Source: Magnetococcales bacterium
GTDB taxonomy: Bacteria > Pseudomonadota > Magnetococcia > Magnetococcales > JADFYX01
Assembly (NCBI GenBank): GCA_002753565.1
Contig: PEAM01000011.1
Span: 1 to 64,000, forward strand
Direction: 5' to 3'
DNA length: 64,000 nucleotides
A program made the position numbers and the translations under genes. Positions 1 to 8,348 of the stretch are shown piece after piece. How positions within the stretch are numbered: the stretch's first letter is position 1; each line of letters opens with the position of its first letter. The notes beneath the pieces are model-generated. The model was given only the letters and a program-made list of their open reading frames with translations, made no database searches and was not told the DNA's origin.

Positions 1-222
1 GACGGTTCCAAAGGCGGTTCCAAAGGCGGCTCGAAGGGAAGCGGCGGCTCCAAAGGCGGGTCGAAGGGAAGCGACGGTTCCAAAGGCGGTTCCAAAGGCG
101 GCTCGAAGGGAAGCGACGGTTCCAAAGGCGGCTCTAAAGGCGGGTCGAAGGGAAGCGGCGGCTCCAAAGGCGGCTCTAAAGGCGGGTCGAAGGGAAGCGG
201 CGGTTCCAAAGGCGGCGGCTCT
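1..222 (+). repeat. Tandem 12-bp Gly-Ser-Lys-Gly coding repeats
   Basis: The first ~220 bases are built from 12-bp units (ggttccaaaggc and variants such as ggctcgaaggga) broken by 6-bp agcggc/agcgac inserts, giving GSKG modules in higher-order blocks of two or three units ending in GSD or GSG. They remain in frame throughout and continue beyond the window start. Synonymous variation between units (tcc/tcg/tct, aaa/aag) shows that the array is not brand new. Such arrays commonly vary in copy number by slippage; here they encode a basic, flexible linker in an otherwise acidic protein. Confidence 0.9.
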
Positions 223-1455
223 CAAGATCTTTCGGGAGATGATGGAACAGTTGATCTGGAGATCGGATTCTCCTTACAAGACCAGGATGGTTCAGAAACC
301 CTTTCCGGTGATCTTATTCTGACCGATATTCCAGAGGGGGCAACGCTCAGTGTTGGTACGGCTGGGGCAGACAATACCTGGATTATCTCTCAGGACGACC
401 TGTCTGTAACTGCCAGCAATGAAAAGGGAGATCCAATAGCTTGGGAAGTGCCTGATCTCTCCATTACACCGGCAGAAGGTAGCTCCGAGAGCTTTAGTAT
501 TGGCGTAAAAGTCACCACCCAAGACGGCGATGACATCAATGTGGCAGAAGGATCAGTCGATGTGGGCTTTTCTGACGATCTCGATGCAGGTGGCGGTGAG
601 CCCCTCCCTAGTGGAGGTGGGGATGATACCTTGGAAATTACGGTCGCTCATCAAGGGGTTGGAACGAATGCTGTTTTCAACGTCATGATTGATGGTGAGT
701 TGGTCGAGGGTGGCCCCTTTAGTGTCGATAACTCCTTGGCTGGTGGTGATGGTTGGGGAACGGTTACTTTGGAAGGTGTTGATCTCAGTGGCACAGGAGA
801 GGGACACGAAATTTCCATCCAAGCAGAAGGCTCTGGGGGTAACCAGGTTATTGTTGATAAGATCTCCATCAATGGTGAGGAGATTCAAGCCGAGGATGGT
901 GCTTCTTGGGATAAAGGTGATGCCAATGAGATGCAGGGCGGTGTCCATATTCACAAAGGGGATGAAATAACCTTTGAGGTTCAGGGGAGCGAGGAGGCTG
1001 CTGAAGAAGCAGGGGATGAAGCGGTTGCTGAAGAGGAGGTTGTCGACCAGACACTAACCGGAGATGAGGATAGCAATGTTCTGGTTGGTGGTGATGGAGA
1101 CGATACCCTGACTGGTGGGGCTGGTGATGATGTCATGGGTGGTGAAGCCGGTGACGATACCATGATGGGTGGTGATGGCAACGATCTCTTCATCTTCGGG
1201 GCTGACTCCGGTATGGACACGGCCGATGGTGGTGGTGGCGGATGGATTGATACGGTCGACCTTCAAGGGGTTGATGGTGGGCCTTCCGACTCTCTGGAAG
1301 AGGCTGGTGATTGGACTCTTGAGACGGATGCCGAGTACACCATCGATGCTGAAAACAACACCATTGACTTTACAGATGGAGATGCTTCAGGAACCATTAC
1401 CTTGGAGGATGGATCTGTTCTTGAGTTTGAAAACATGGATGATATTACCTGGTAG
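1..1455 (+). CDS. Secreted RTX/adhesin-like protein, C-terminal part (5' truncated)
   Basis: The reading frame is open from the first base, so the N-terminus lies outside the window; 484 residues are visible. Residues 1 to about 73 are a low-complexity run of Gly-Ser-Lys-Gly units punctuated by Gly-Ser-Asp or Gly-Ser-Gly. An acidic beta-rich region follows, then at about 200-330 a stretch resembling calcium-dependent carbohydrate-binding modules (IDGELV, WGTVTL, HEISIQAEG, DKISING). At about 360-420 there are four RTX nonapeptides (GGDGDDTLT, GGAGDDVMG and relatives) that bind Ca2+ after export. The C-terminus is acidic, lacks Cys and ends DDITW, as in type I secretion substrates. A type I exporter is encoded at 60416-64000; pairing with it is inference. 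The gene is probably a surface or matrix adhesin, but the missing N-terminus prevents a specific name. An intrinsic terminator follows the stop codon. Confidence 0.85.
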   Translation, partial: DGSKGGSKGGSKGSGGSKGGSKGSDGSKGGSKGGSKGSDGSKGGSKGGSKGSGGSKGGSKGGSKGSGGSKGGGSQDLSGDDGTVDLEIGFSLQDQDGSETLSGDLILTDIPEGATLSVGTAGADNTWIISQDDLSVTASNEKGDPIAWEVPDLSITPAEGSSESFSIGVKVTTQDGDDINVAEGSVDVGFSDDLDAGGGEPLPSGGGDDTLEITVAHQGVGTNAVFNVMIDGELVEGGPFSVDNSLAGGDGWGTVTLEGVDLSGTGEGHEISIQAEGSGGNQVIVDKISINGEEIQAEDGASWDKGDANEMQGGVHIHKGDEITFEVQGSEEAAEEAGDEAVAEEEVVDQTLTGDEDSNVLVGGDGDDTLTGGAGDDVMGGEAGDDTMMGGDGNDLFIFGADSGMDTADGGGGGWIDTVDLQGVDGGPSDSLEEAGDWTLETDAEYTIDAENNTIDFTDGDASGTITLEDGSVLEFENMDDITW

Positions 1456-1476
1456 GTTAGAAAAGCAGGTTTTGAG

Positions 1477-1513
1477 AAAAAGCGGAGTTCAGGTAACTGA
1501 ACTCCGCTTTTTT
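1477..1513 (+). terminator. Intrinsic terminator after the RTX gene
   Basis: A perfect hairpin with arms AAAAAGCGGAGTTCAG and CTGAACTCCGCTTTTT around the loop GTAA starts 22 bases after the stop codon and ends in a T-run. It is a textbook Rho-independent terminator for the upstream gene. Confidence 0.92.
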
Positions 1514-1786
1514 ATGCAGCCTAGCCATTGCTGTTTCCAGGTTATATAGAGATTTCAAACCAAATTTGTACAAAACGATTGCGGATGGGTCTGTGAATGG
1601 ATGTATGTCTTTACAGCGGGTTTTGGCAGCGCCCAAGCTCCTAAGTCTTTGACTTTGCTTTTTTTTTGATTTTAAAATCGTGGGTGTTTGGGGGACTGTA
1701 AGGCCTCCCAAGGTGTTGACTTTGCCTTAAACCGTTGTCCAAATCCCCATCCCTGGTAGATTTGGGTAAGGAGTTGCTGACTATTT
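1514..1786. other. Gene-free spacer
   Basis: No convincing coding sequence is seen between the terminator and the convergent response regulator. An 84-codon minus-strand frame overlaps the terminator hairpin and has no recognisable motif. The segment contains the decamer TTGACTTTGC twice (1649-1658 and 1716-1725). No function can be assigned. Confidence 0.5.
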
Positions 1787-2176
1787 TTAATGGGATTGTT
1801 TGGAGAGATGATGATTGATAGTTTCGATTAACAGAGGAGGAGAGGTGGGTTTGCTTACAAAGGCGGCCCCGCCCGCTGCCAGACCGATGGCTCTGTCGTT
1901 ACTGTCCGTATGAGCGGTGACAAAAATAACAGGGATTGGAGCTGTCTGAGGGTTTGATTTTAATAGAGAGCAGACTTGATAACCATCCATCTCTGGCATG
2001 ATGATATCCAGAAGGATGAGGTCGATTTTTTGGTTGGCAACGATTTCCAAGGCTTTTTCCCCACTGGTTGCCATGAATATTTGAAACTTTCCTTTGAGTA
2101 TCTCAGCCAGGGATTTAATGTTACCTGGTACATCATCGACAATAAGAACCCTGAAGGTTGGTGTTGAAATCGTCAT
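1787..2176 (-). CDS. Single-domain response regulator
   Basis: This stand-alone receiver of about 129 residues has the acidic pair in VDDV, the phosphoacceptor Asp at about 57 in LILLDIIMPEMDG, the Thr of VTAH and the Lys of SKPTSP. There is no output domain. The start ATG overlaps the stop of the upstream hybrid kinase in a TGATG arrangement (a GTG three bases earlier is the alternative), so translation is likely coupled. It probably takes phosphate from the kinase's HPt domain at 2176-5652, as a CheY/Spo0F-like end acceptor or shuttle. The pairing is inferred from adjacency. Confidence 0.9.
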   Translation of the reverse strand: MTISTPTFRVLIVDDVPGNIKSLAEILKGKFQIFMATSGEKALEIVANQKIDLILLDIIMPEMDGYQVCSLLKSNPQTAPIPVIFVTAHTDSNDRAIGLAAGGAAFVSKPTSPPLLIETINHHLSKQSH

Positions 2177-5100
2177 CACAAGATCACTTTTTCCCGGTCG
2201 ATCTCCAGAAGCTTGGAGAGGGTGGAGAGGGTAGTGCGGGCAGTATCAAAATCGATTCTTTCAATCTGCTCTTCCAACGGTGCCACAAGAGCCGTGATCT
2301 CATCGGAACCTCCGGCCAGGAGAGGTTTAAGGGTGTGGAAGGTCTCTTGGGCTTCAAATCTATTTTCTTGCACTTGAACAGAGAGTTGATGAATGAGCGG
2401 GATCAGTTTTTCCCTATCCAAGGGGATAGCTTCTCCTTGGGATGGAATGGCTTTGGTGGGGGCTTCAGCCTGTCGGTTAAGGGCTGAGATAGAGGTGACT
2501 ACCTGGTTGAGAGCCCCTTCAAACTCATCTATAAACCGAAGCTGTGTAGTGGGTGGGTCTCGTAGTTCTCGTTCCAGCAGCAGGGCTGCATCAAAAAGCC
2601 GTTTGGCGGAGATGTTGCCTGCCATCCCTTTGATGGTGTGGGTTAGTTGGCTTGCTTTTGTCAGATCTTCCTGACTTTGGCTGGAGAACAGTTGACGGAT
2701 TGTTTGGGCTGCGGTGGAATAATCTTGTCTGAACTCGGTAAAGAGCGAGCATAAGAGTAGGTGGTTGTCATTGACTCGGTCCAAGGCCTCTTTGATCTCA
2801 ATACCGGGGAGGGTATCCGGAAGCTCTGAGGAGAGATTTTCGTTCTGTTGGGGGGCCGTCTCTGGTAGAGCGTTCCCGCCGATACCCTGACGGGGTTGAA
2901 TCCATTTGATGAGGGATGAGTAGAGTTTTTTTCGGTCGATGGGTTTGGCGATATGGTCATTCATACCCGAAGCCAGGCTTTTTTCCCGATCTCCGGTCAT
3001 GGCGTGGGCGGTCATGGCAACAATAGGCAGCTCTTGGAAACGTGGATCTCGACGAATCTCCCGGGTTGCCTCCAAGCCATCCATCTTCGGCATCTGGATA
3101 TCCATTAAAACCAGATCATATTCGGACTGTTTGACTCTCTCTATGGCCTCCAAGCCATCAAAAGCCAACCCGAGAACCAGTCCAACCCCTTCCAAAATTT
3201 CCTGGGCAACCTGCCGGTTGATGGCATTATCCTCAACCAGTAGAATTCGTGCGCCACCAATCTGTTTGAAAATCAGCTCTGGATCGATACTATCCTGTTT
3301 GATTCGGAAGGCTTTGGTGACATCCTTTCCAAAAATATCCATGATGGTATCGAAGAGAAAAGAGCAGTTGATGGGTTTGCAGATGGTCCCGTCGACCCCC
3401 CATGATTTCCCTTGCACCTTCAACTCTTCATCCCGATCAAAAGGGGTGAGCAGAAGGGCTTTTGGTGGGGTGTGGTTGGAGAGATTCTCTTTGATCTGGT
3501 GGATGGTTTGAATACCGTTCATGCTGGGCATGAACCAGTCGACCAGAAGCAGTTGGTAGGGCCTGTTTTCGTTGATGGCTGTTTCGATGGCAGACAAGGC
3601 CTCTGGGCCAGAGCCAACACCTGTTGCGGTAAAGCTAAACATCTCCAACATTCTTTGCAGGGCTTTGTTGGCGGAAAAATTGTCGTCAACCACAAGCGCC
3701 CGCAGGTGTTCCATCTCCTCGGGGGTGACCATCTCCTCCTCTTCATCTCGCAATCGACGCTTGAACACAGCGGTAAAGTAGAACCGGCTGCCCTGCCCCG
3801 GTTTGGAATCGACCCAAATCTTGCCAGACATCATCTCCACCAGCCGGTGACAGATGGAGAGTCCCAGACCGGTGCCACCAAATTTTCGGGTTGTTGAGTT
3901 GTCCGCCTGACTGAAAGCTTTGAAAAGTTTGTCGATCTGTGCTTCGGACATGCCGATTCCGGTATCTCGGATGGAAAATTCCAAGGTTACCTGACTGGAG
4001 CTGTCTTGTATGGTCTGCACCTGAACTTCCACCTCACCCTCATCGGTAAACTTGATGGCGTTGCTGACGATATTTAACAGCACCTGTTCCAGTCGCAGGG
4101 AGTCCCCATGGAGTTTGTATCGACACCCTTCAGAAGCACAGATAATGAGTTCGATATGTTTGCGAGAGGCCTGGGCACGGAAAAGGTCGGCCAGGTGATC
4201 GAAGACATCGCGCAAGAGAAAATCTTCCTCTTCCAACGCCAGCTTTCCGGCCTCAATTTTAGAAAAATCTAGAATATCATTGATGATTCTTAACAAGGAT
4301 TGGGATGCCGAATTAATTTTTATCAGATAATCTTTGGTTTTTGGTGAGACATCCTGTTGTTGAGCCAGCTCAGAAAGGCTGACTATGGCGTTCATGGGGG
4401 TGCGAATTTCGTGGCTCATATTGGCGAGAAATTCGCTTTTGTAGCGATTGGCACGTTCTGCCTCCTGTTGGGCTTGGCGGAGAGCCGCTTCAGAAGAGCG
4501 CCGAACTTGAATCTGCCGTAGGAGAATGGTACCCCAAAACAGGCTTAACCCAAGTAGTCCAACGGCAATCAGTACCACGATCTCAATAAGGCGATTTTTT
4601 TTCTCTTGAGCCTGCTCTTTGCGTAATTGCGGTTGATAGACCAGCTTTGCTGTATCTACATCCTTTTCAACCAAACCGGCATGACGCAGATGGGTGTTCA
4701 TTTTCCGCCATCGGTCCGGGTTGACATGTCCCAATTTAATGCTGGGATAGAGGGTCAACTCTCGGATACTGGAGATTTGGTTGCGATTGAATGTGACGGG
4801 ATCGTTGACCTGGATGATGGTTGGCAGGGTTTTGGCGATACGGTCCGAGATTTCTACTGAGTGGTCCATGGCATACTGCCACCCTTCCAAAGAGGCGGCT
4901 AAAAACCGTTTGACCAACCCTTCGTTTTGCTGCAACAGAGTGTTGCTGGTGAAAAGGGTGTCACCATAGAAGGCGATGCCATAGTTGTCTGGCCGCAGGA
5001 TAATGGGGTTGAAAGGGGCCTCTTTGATGCGAAGCGGGGTAGAGAAAACATACCCAGGAATAAAATCCATCTCTCCTTTGATAAAGTGTTTTTCACTCAG

Positions 5101-5652
5101 GAGTTGGTGGTGCCCAGGACCATTGACTCGGCTCGGATCAATGCCTTCGGCTCGGAGCATGGCTTGAAGCTCGACATCTTTAAGATCTTTGGGATGACGG
5201 TGAACCCGCATTTTTTCCAGATCGGCCAAGGATTGGAAGCCACTGTGGGGGTTGATGTAGAAAGCAACGGGGCTGCGTTGAAAAATGGGAGCCAATACAA
5301 CCAACGGCGCCCCTTTGTCCCGAGTGGTCAGGATATCTCCTGCGCCGATTCCAAAGTGGGCACGTCCTTCGGCTACCTCTTTGGTGGCCTTGACAAAGAG
5401 GGGTCCTGGTTTAAGGCCGGGGCGGATCTCCACCTCAATGCCTGCTTGGCGATAGTATCCTTGCCAGAGGGCGGCATAATAGCCGGCAAACTGAAACCCA
5501 GGGTCCCAACGAAGTTGCAGAACCACCTTGTCAACAGCCCAGAGTGTCCCTGACCAAAAGGGGATAAGTAAGCTAAGCAGCAGGATGAGGGGCTTTAGGG
5601 TAAAAGAGAGGGGGGAGAAGAGCCGTTCTTTGTTTGCAATACCTTCCATCAT
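2176..5652 (-). CDS. Hybrid histidine kinase with NMT1/SsuA-type sensor domain
   Basis: This 1158-residue inner-membrane kinase has an N-terminal hydrophobic segment (about 20-38) and a periplasmic solute-binding domain of the NMT1/THI5-SsuA type (about 42-320; motifs LRWDPGFQFAGYY, FGIGAGD, FYGDTLFTS). A transmembrane helix follows at about 355-380. Next come HisKA with phospho-His414 in NMSHEIRTP, HATPase_c (NAIKF, DTGIGM, GTGLGLSI), two receivers (Asp near 704 and 850) and an HPt domain with His1005 in HTIKGMAG. It should relay phosphate His-Asp-His to the overlapping receiver at 1787-2176. The sensor family binds small molecules such as nitrate, sulfonates or pyrimidines; the ligand cannot be told from sequence. 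The first receiver reads DWFMPSMNG, as in BarA-like kinases. It lies downstream of a second NMT1-sensor kinase pair, probably in the same operon. Confidence 0.92.
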   Translation of the reverse strand: MMEGIANKERLFSPLSFTLKPLILLLSLLIPFWSGTLWAVDKVVLQLRWDPGFQFAGYYAALWQGYYRQAGIEVEIRPGLKPGPLFVKATKEVAEGRAHFGIGAGDILTTRDKGAPLVVLAPIFQRSPVAFYINPHSGFQSLADLEKMRVHRHPKDLKDVELQAMLRAEGIDPSRVNGPGHHQLLSEKHFIKGEMDFIPGYVFSTPLRIKEAPFNPIILRPDNYGIAFYGDTLFTSNTLLQQNEGLVKRFLAASLEGWQYAMDHSVEISDRIAKTLPTIIQVNDPVTFNRNQISSIRELTLYPSIKLGHVNPDRWRKMNTHLRHAGLVEKDVDTAKLVYQPQLRKEQAQEKKNRLIEIVVLIAVGLLGLSLFWGTILLRQIQVRRSSEAALRQAQQEAERANRYKSEFLANMSHEIRTPMNAIVSLSELAQQQDVSPKTKDYLIKINSASQSLLRIINDILDFSKIEAGKLALEEEDFLLRDVFDHLADLFRAQASRKHIELIICASEGCRYKLHGDSLRLEQVLLNIVSNAIKFTDEGEVEVQVQTIQDSSSQVTLEFSIRDTGIGMSEAQIDKLFKAFSQADNSTTRKFGGTGLGLSICHRLVEMMSGKIWVDSKPGQGSRFYFTAVFKRRLRDEEEEMVTPEEMEHLRALVVDDNFSANKALQRMLEMFSFTATGVGSGPEALSAIETAINENRPYQLLLVDWFMPSMNGIQTIHQIKENLSNHTPPKALLLTPFDRDEELKVQGKSWGVDGTICKPINCSFLFDTIMDIFGKDVTKAFRIKQDSIDPELIFKQIGGARILLVEDNAINRQVAQEILEGVGLVLGLAFDGLEAIERVKQSEYDLVLMDIQMPKMDGLEATREIRRDPRFQELPIVAMTAHAMTGDREKSLASGMNDHIAKPIDRKKLYSSLIKWIQPRQGIGGNALPETAPQQNENLSSELPDTLPGIEIKEALDRVNDNHLLLCSLFTEFRQDYSTAAQTIRQLFSSQSQEDLTKASQLTHTIKGMAGNISAKRLFDAALLLERELRDPPTTQLRFIDEFEGALNQVVTSISALNRQAEAPTKAIPSQGEAIPLDREKLIPLIHQLSVQVQENRFEAQETFHTLKPLLAGGSDEITALVAPLEEQIERIDFDTARTTLSTLSKLLEIDREKVIL

Positions 5653-5757
5653 GGATTCCGAAGGCTCCTTTTTCCCAAAATAATAGGCTGGTTTCTACCC
5701 AGAACACAACCACCAGTTCGCCTCCCCACAGGAGGAGAGAAGAGCGGTGTCTGGGTG

Positions 5758-6456
5758 CTAGGGTTTGCCGAGAGAGATCTTTGCTGTAAAGCTATAGCCG
5801 ACACCGCGATTAGAACGGATTGGTAAGGTGAAATTGCTGTTGTCTTTCACTTTTTTTCGCAGGCGATTGATGAGAACAGCGATGCGGTGTTCGTCGGAGT
5901 CATCCGAGGCGGTCTCCATCTGGTTGGCAATCTGGGAGAAGCTGACGGTTTTTCCCGGTTTGTTGGTCAATGCGGTCAGCAGGCTTTTTTCCATTCCGGT
6001 CAGGGGAATCAGGTGTCCCTCCGGAGATTGCAACTCCCAGGTAGTGGTGTTGAGTGCCCATTCATCGGAGGGAGGGGTAGCTCTGTTTAGATCGACACGG
6101 CGAAAAAGTGCGTTGATTTTAGCTTCTAACACCATGAGATCGATGGGTTTGGTCAAAAAGATATCTGCCCCGGCCTCCAGGCCAACCACATGATCTTGAG
6201 TACTGTTCAGAGAGGTTAAAATAATGATGCCGGTATGGGAATCATGGGTACGAATCTGTTTGGCAATGCGAAAACCATTATCTTGCTCCAACATGACATC
6301 GAGGATAATGACTGTTGGCTCCTGCTTATGGTTTAAGGTTTGATACATCTCCTCTTCCGTGCCCACCCCAAAGGCTTTAAAGCCACGCAGGGTCAGAAAG
6401 TCGACAATGGTCTCTCGCAGGTTGATGTTATCTTCAACGATGATCACTTTCTTCAT
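5758..6456 (-). CDS. OmpR-family response regulator
   Basis: This 232-residue regulator has a receiver at 3-118 (VEDN, Asp53 in IILDVMLEQDNG, Thr in LTSLN, Lys in LTKPIDL) and a winged-helix DNA-binding domain at about 130-228 (ending RSNRGVGYSF, the usual recognition-helix/wing signature). The ATG chosen gives the standard MKKVIIVEDN start and overlaps the stop of the upstream kinase by ATGA. A start seven codons earlier is open but would lie inside the kinase gene. It is the cognate transcriptional regulator of the kinase at 6453-8291. Its targets are unknown; the downstream NMT1-type hybrid kinase is a candidate. Confidence 0.92.
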   Translation of the reverse strand: MKKVIIVEDNINLRETIVDFLTLRGFKAFGVGTEEEMYQTLNHKQEPTVIILDVMLEQDNGFRIAKQIRTHDSHTGIIILTSLNSTQDHVVGLEAGADIFLTKPIDLMVLEAKINALFRRVDLNRATPPSDEWALNTTTWELQSPEGHLIPLTGMEKSLLTALTNKPGKTVSFSQIANQMETASDDSDEHRIAVLINRLRKKVKDNSNFTLPIRSNRGVGYSFTAKISLGKP

Positions 6457-8291
6457 GGTTTCAATCCATTTGAACAAATTGGTAGAGCGATCAGAAAGCG
6501 GCCACCCGGATCTGGAAGGGAACAGATGGTTCCGCCATGAGACTCGATGATCTCTTTGACCGCATAGAGGCCAATACCGGCTCCCAAGGTGTTGCTGGTT
6601 TCTGGGGAGCGATAATATTTTTCAAAAATCAATTGGTTCTCTTCCGGCTTGATCCCGGCTCCTTCATCTTTGACTTCAAACCTTAACTGGTCACCATCCA
6701 TTGCGGTGGTTAAGGTAATGGTGCCATGAGCCGGGGAGTATTTTACCGCATTATCCAATAAATTGGAAAAGGCGATTTTTAAAAGATGGGAATTTCCCCT
6801 CAGGGCAATAGAGCCTTTGGCCCTCTCCAAGATGATATTTCGTTGTGAATACATGGCTCTATTTTCTTGGAGCCAGTGGTCAAGAAAGGTGTTGAAGTTG
6901 ATTTTGGAAAAATTTTTCTTGATGCTGGCCGGTTCCAGGTGGTTTTTTTCCAGGCAGGAGTCAATCAGGTTGTTGATTCGCTGACAGGCAGAAAGAATTT
7001 TATTGGTCTCCCGCATCCCCATACTGCTCTCTTGGGGGAACAGAGACCGAATCAGTTGGCTGGCTGCGGTGATGACGGCGATGGGTGTTCGGAAGTCATG
7101 GGCAAGAATCGCCAAGAGATTGCGCTCTTTCTTGAGGGCAGCCTGCAGCTCTCTTTGCGCCTGTTTTCGCCAATCAACCTCCTCTTGCAACCGTTTGTTG
7201 AGTCGATAGAGGTGGGCAACCACCAAGCTGATCAGCAGGGTGATCAGCAGGGTTGGTATGATGATTTTCAGCAGTCTGGCGTAGTCGATGGGAAGGTCAG
7301 GTGCATAGATAAAATGGTTCAGGTCAACCATGGGTTCGATGATACCCAGGCTGGCATAGACATTGGCAATATGGCGCCACCGACCTTCATAGATATAACC
7401 AAACTCCACCAGGTCCGGCAGAATGAATCGTCGGCTCTGTTCTGCTTCGAACAGGATATGGTCGAGGCTCTTGTTTGGGTTGTAGTTTTGGTGGATCAAC
7501 TCGGCGATCTGTTGAGGATTGTTCAGGGCGTAGTTCCAACCTTTTTTGAAGGCGGCCAGAAAGGCTTTTGCCCTTTGTGGGTTATTATTTACCTCTTTTT
7601 CTGTGGTGAACAGAACATCGCCATAAAAGTCAATACCACCAGATCGGGCGGTAAATACCTGAAAGTCGACCCCACTCTTTCGGAGGGAAAAGACCTCGTC
7701 GGTCTGATAGATGGACATGGCATCCACCTGGCCGGAGAGCAGGCTGGTTACGTCGAAGGAGTGGACATGCTGCTTGATCTTCTCCAGCTCAACCCCTTCC
7801 AGGCGCAGATAGGCCAATATCTCTGCTGCCTGGGGTTCGACCATCATATTTTTCCCAACCAGATCGTTAACGTACTCAATGCCGCTACTCTTTAAAACGG
7901 CAACCCCATAAGGGGAGTGTTGGTAGATGGCGCTCATCACCACAACAGGAAGTCCCCTGGCACGGGAGACCACCAACTCCGAGGTGCCAATGCCGTACTG
8001 CGCCTGCCCGGAAACCACCACATTGGCCGGATCTACCCCCTCTTTGCCCTCAATCAGAGAGACATCCAGCCCGTTCTCGGCAAAATAGCCTTGCTCTATG
8101 GCGGCATAGAGGCCGGCAAATTGAAATTGATGGTGCCATTTCAGTTGAACGGTAATGGGCTCCAGGGTATCGGCAGCGTGAGTAACTGTTGGGAGAAGGG
8201 TTGAAAAGAGCAGAATGATCAGGCGGATAAAAAGGGGGCTCATCAGGGTCTCTTTGTCATGGGGGAGGAGAATACAGCATATGAAAAACAT
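6453..8291 (-). CDS. Sensor histidine kinase with NMT1/SsuA-type periplasmic domain
   Basis: This protein of about 612 residues has a signal/anchor helix, then a solute-binding domain (about 45-320; LKWHHQFQFAGLYAA, YGIGTSEL, FYGDVLFTT), a transmembrane helix (about 343-365) and a kinase core. The core has His398 in ILAHDFRTP, an N box at NLLDNAVKYS, DEGAGI and GAGIGL. There is no receiver, so it is an orthodox kinase acting on the overlapping OmpR-type regulator. GGAAG eight bases upstream supports the start given, but an internal ATG at 8243 would give a cleaner signal peptide (MSPLFIRLI, cleavage near THAADT). The sensor resembles that of the hybrid kinase at 2176-5652, so the two probably sense related small molecules. 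The ligand is unknown. Confidence 0.9.
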   Translation of the reverse strand: MFFICCILLPHDKETLMSPLFIRLIILLFSTLLPTVTHAADTLEPITVQLKWHHQFQFAGLYAAIEQGYFAENGLDVSLIEGKEGVDPANVVVSGQAQYGIGTSELVVSRARGLPVVVMSAIYQHSPYGVAVLKSSGIEYVNDLVGKNMMVEPQAAEILAYLRLEGVELEKIKQHVHSFDVTSLLSGQVDAMSIYQTDEVFSLRKSGVDFQVFTARSGGIDFYGDVLFTTEKEVNNNPQRAKAFLAAFKKGWNYALNNPQQIAELIHQNYNPNKSLDHILFEAEQSRRFILPDLVEFGYIYEGRWRHIANVYASLGIIEPMVDLNHFIYAPDLPIDYARLLKIIIPTLLITLLISLVVAHLYRLNKRLQEEVDWRKQAQRELQAALKKERNLLAILAHDFRTPIAVITAASQLIRSLFPQESSMGMRETNKILSACQRINNLIDSCLEKNHLEPASIKKNFSKINFNTFLDHWLQENRAMYSQRNIILERAKGSIALRGNSHLLKIAFSNLLDNAVKYSPAHGTITLTTAMDGDQLRFEVKDEGAGIKPEENQLIFEKYYRSPETSNTLGAGIGLYAVKEIIESHGGTICSLPDPGGRFLIALPICSNGLKP

Positions 8292-8348
8292 AGCTTATTC
8301 TTCCGAAAGAGGCAAATAATTCAGCTGTTTGCTACGCTATGAATGGCA

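Noticed and set aside
1-222. CRISPR-like or non-coding repeat array
   Set aside because: Repeats are contiguous 12-bp units without spacers and stay in frame with the RTX protein.
1457-1711. An 84-codon minus-strand frame after the RTX gene
   Set aside because: It reads through the terminator hairpin, has no recognisable motif, and looks like spacer sequence.
6867-7895. A 342-codon plus-strand frame
   Set aside because: Opposite the sensor kinase at 6453-8291, with no recognisable domain.
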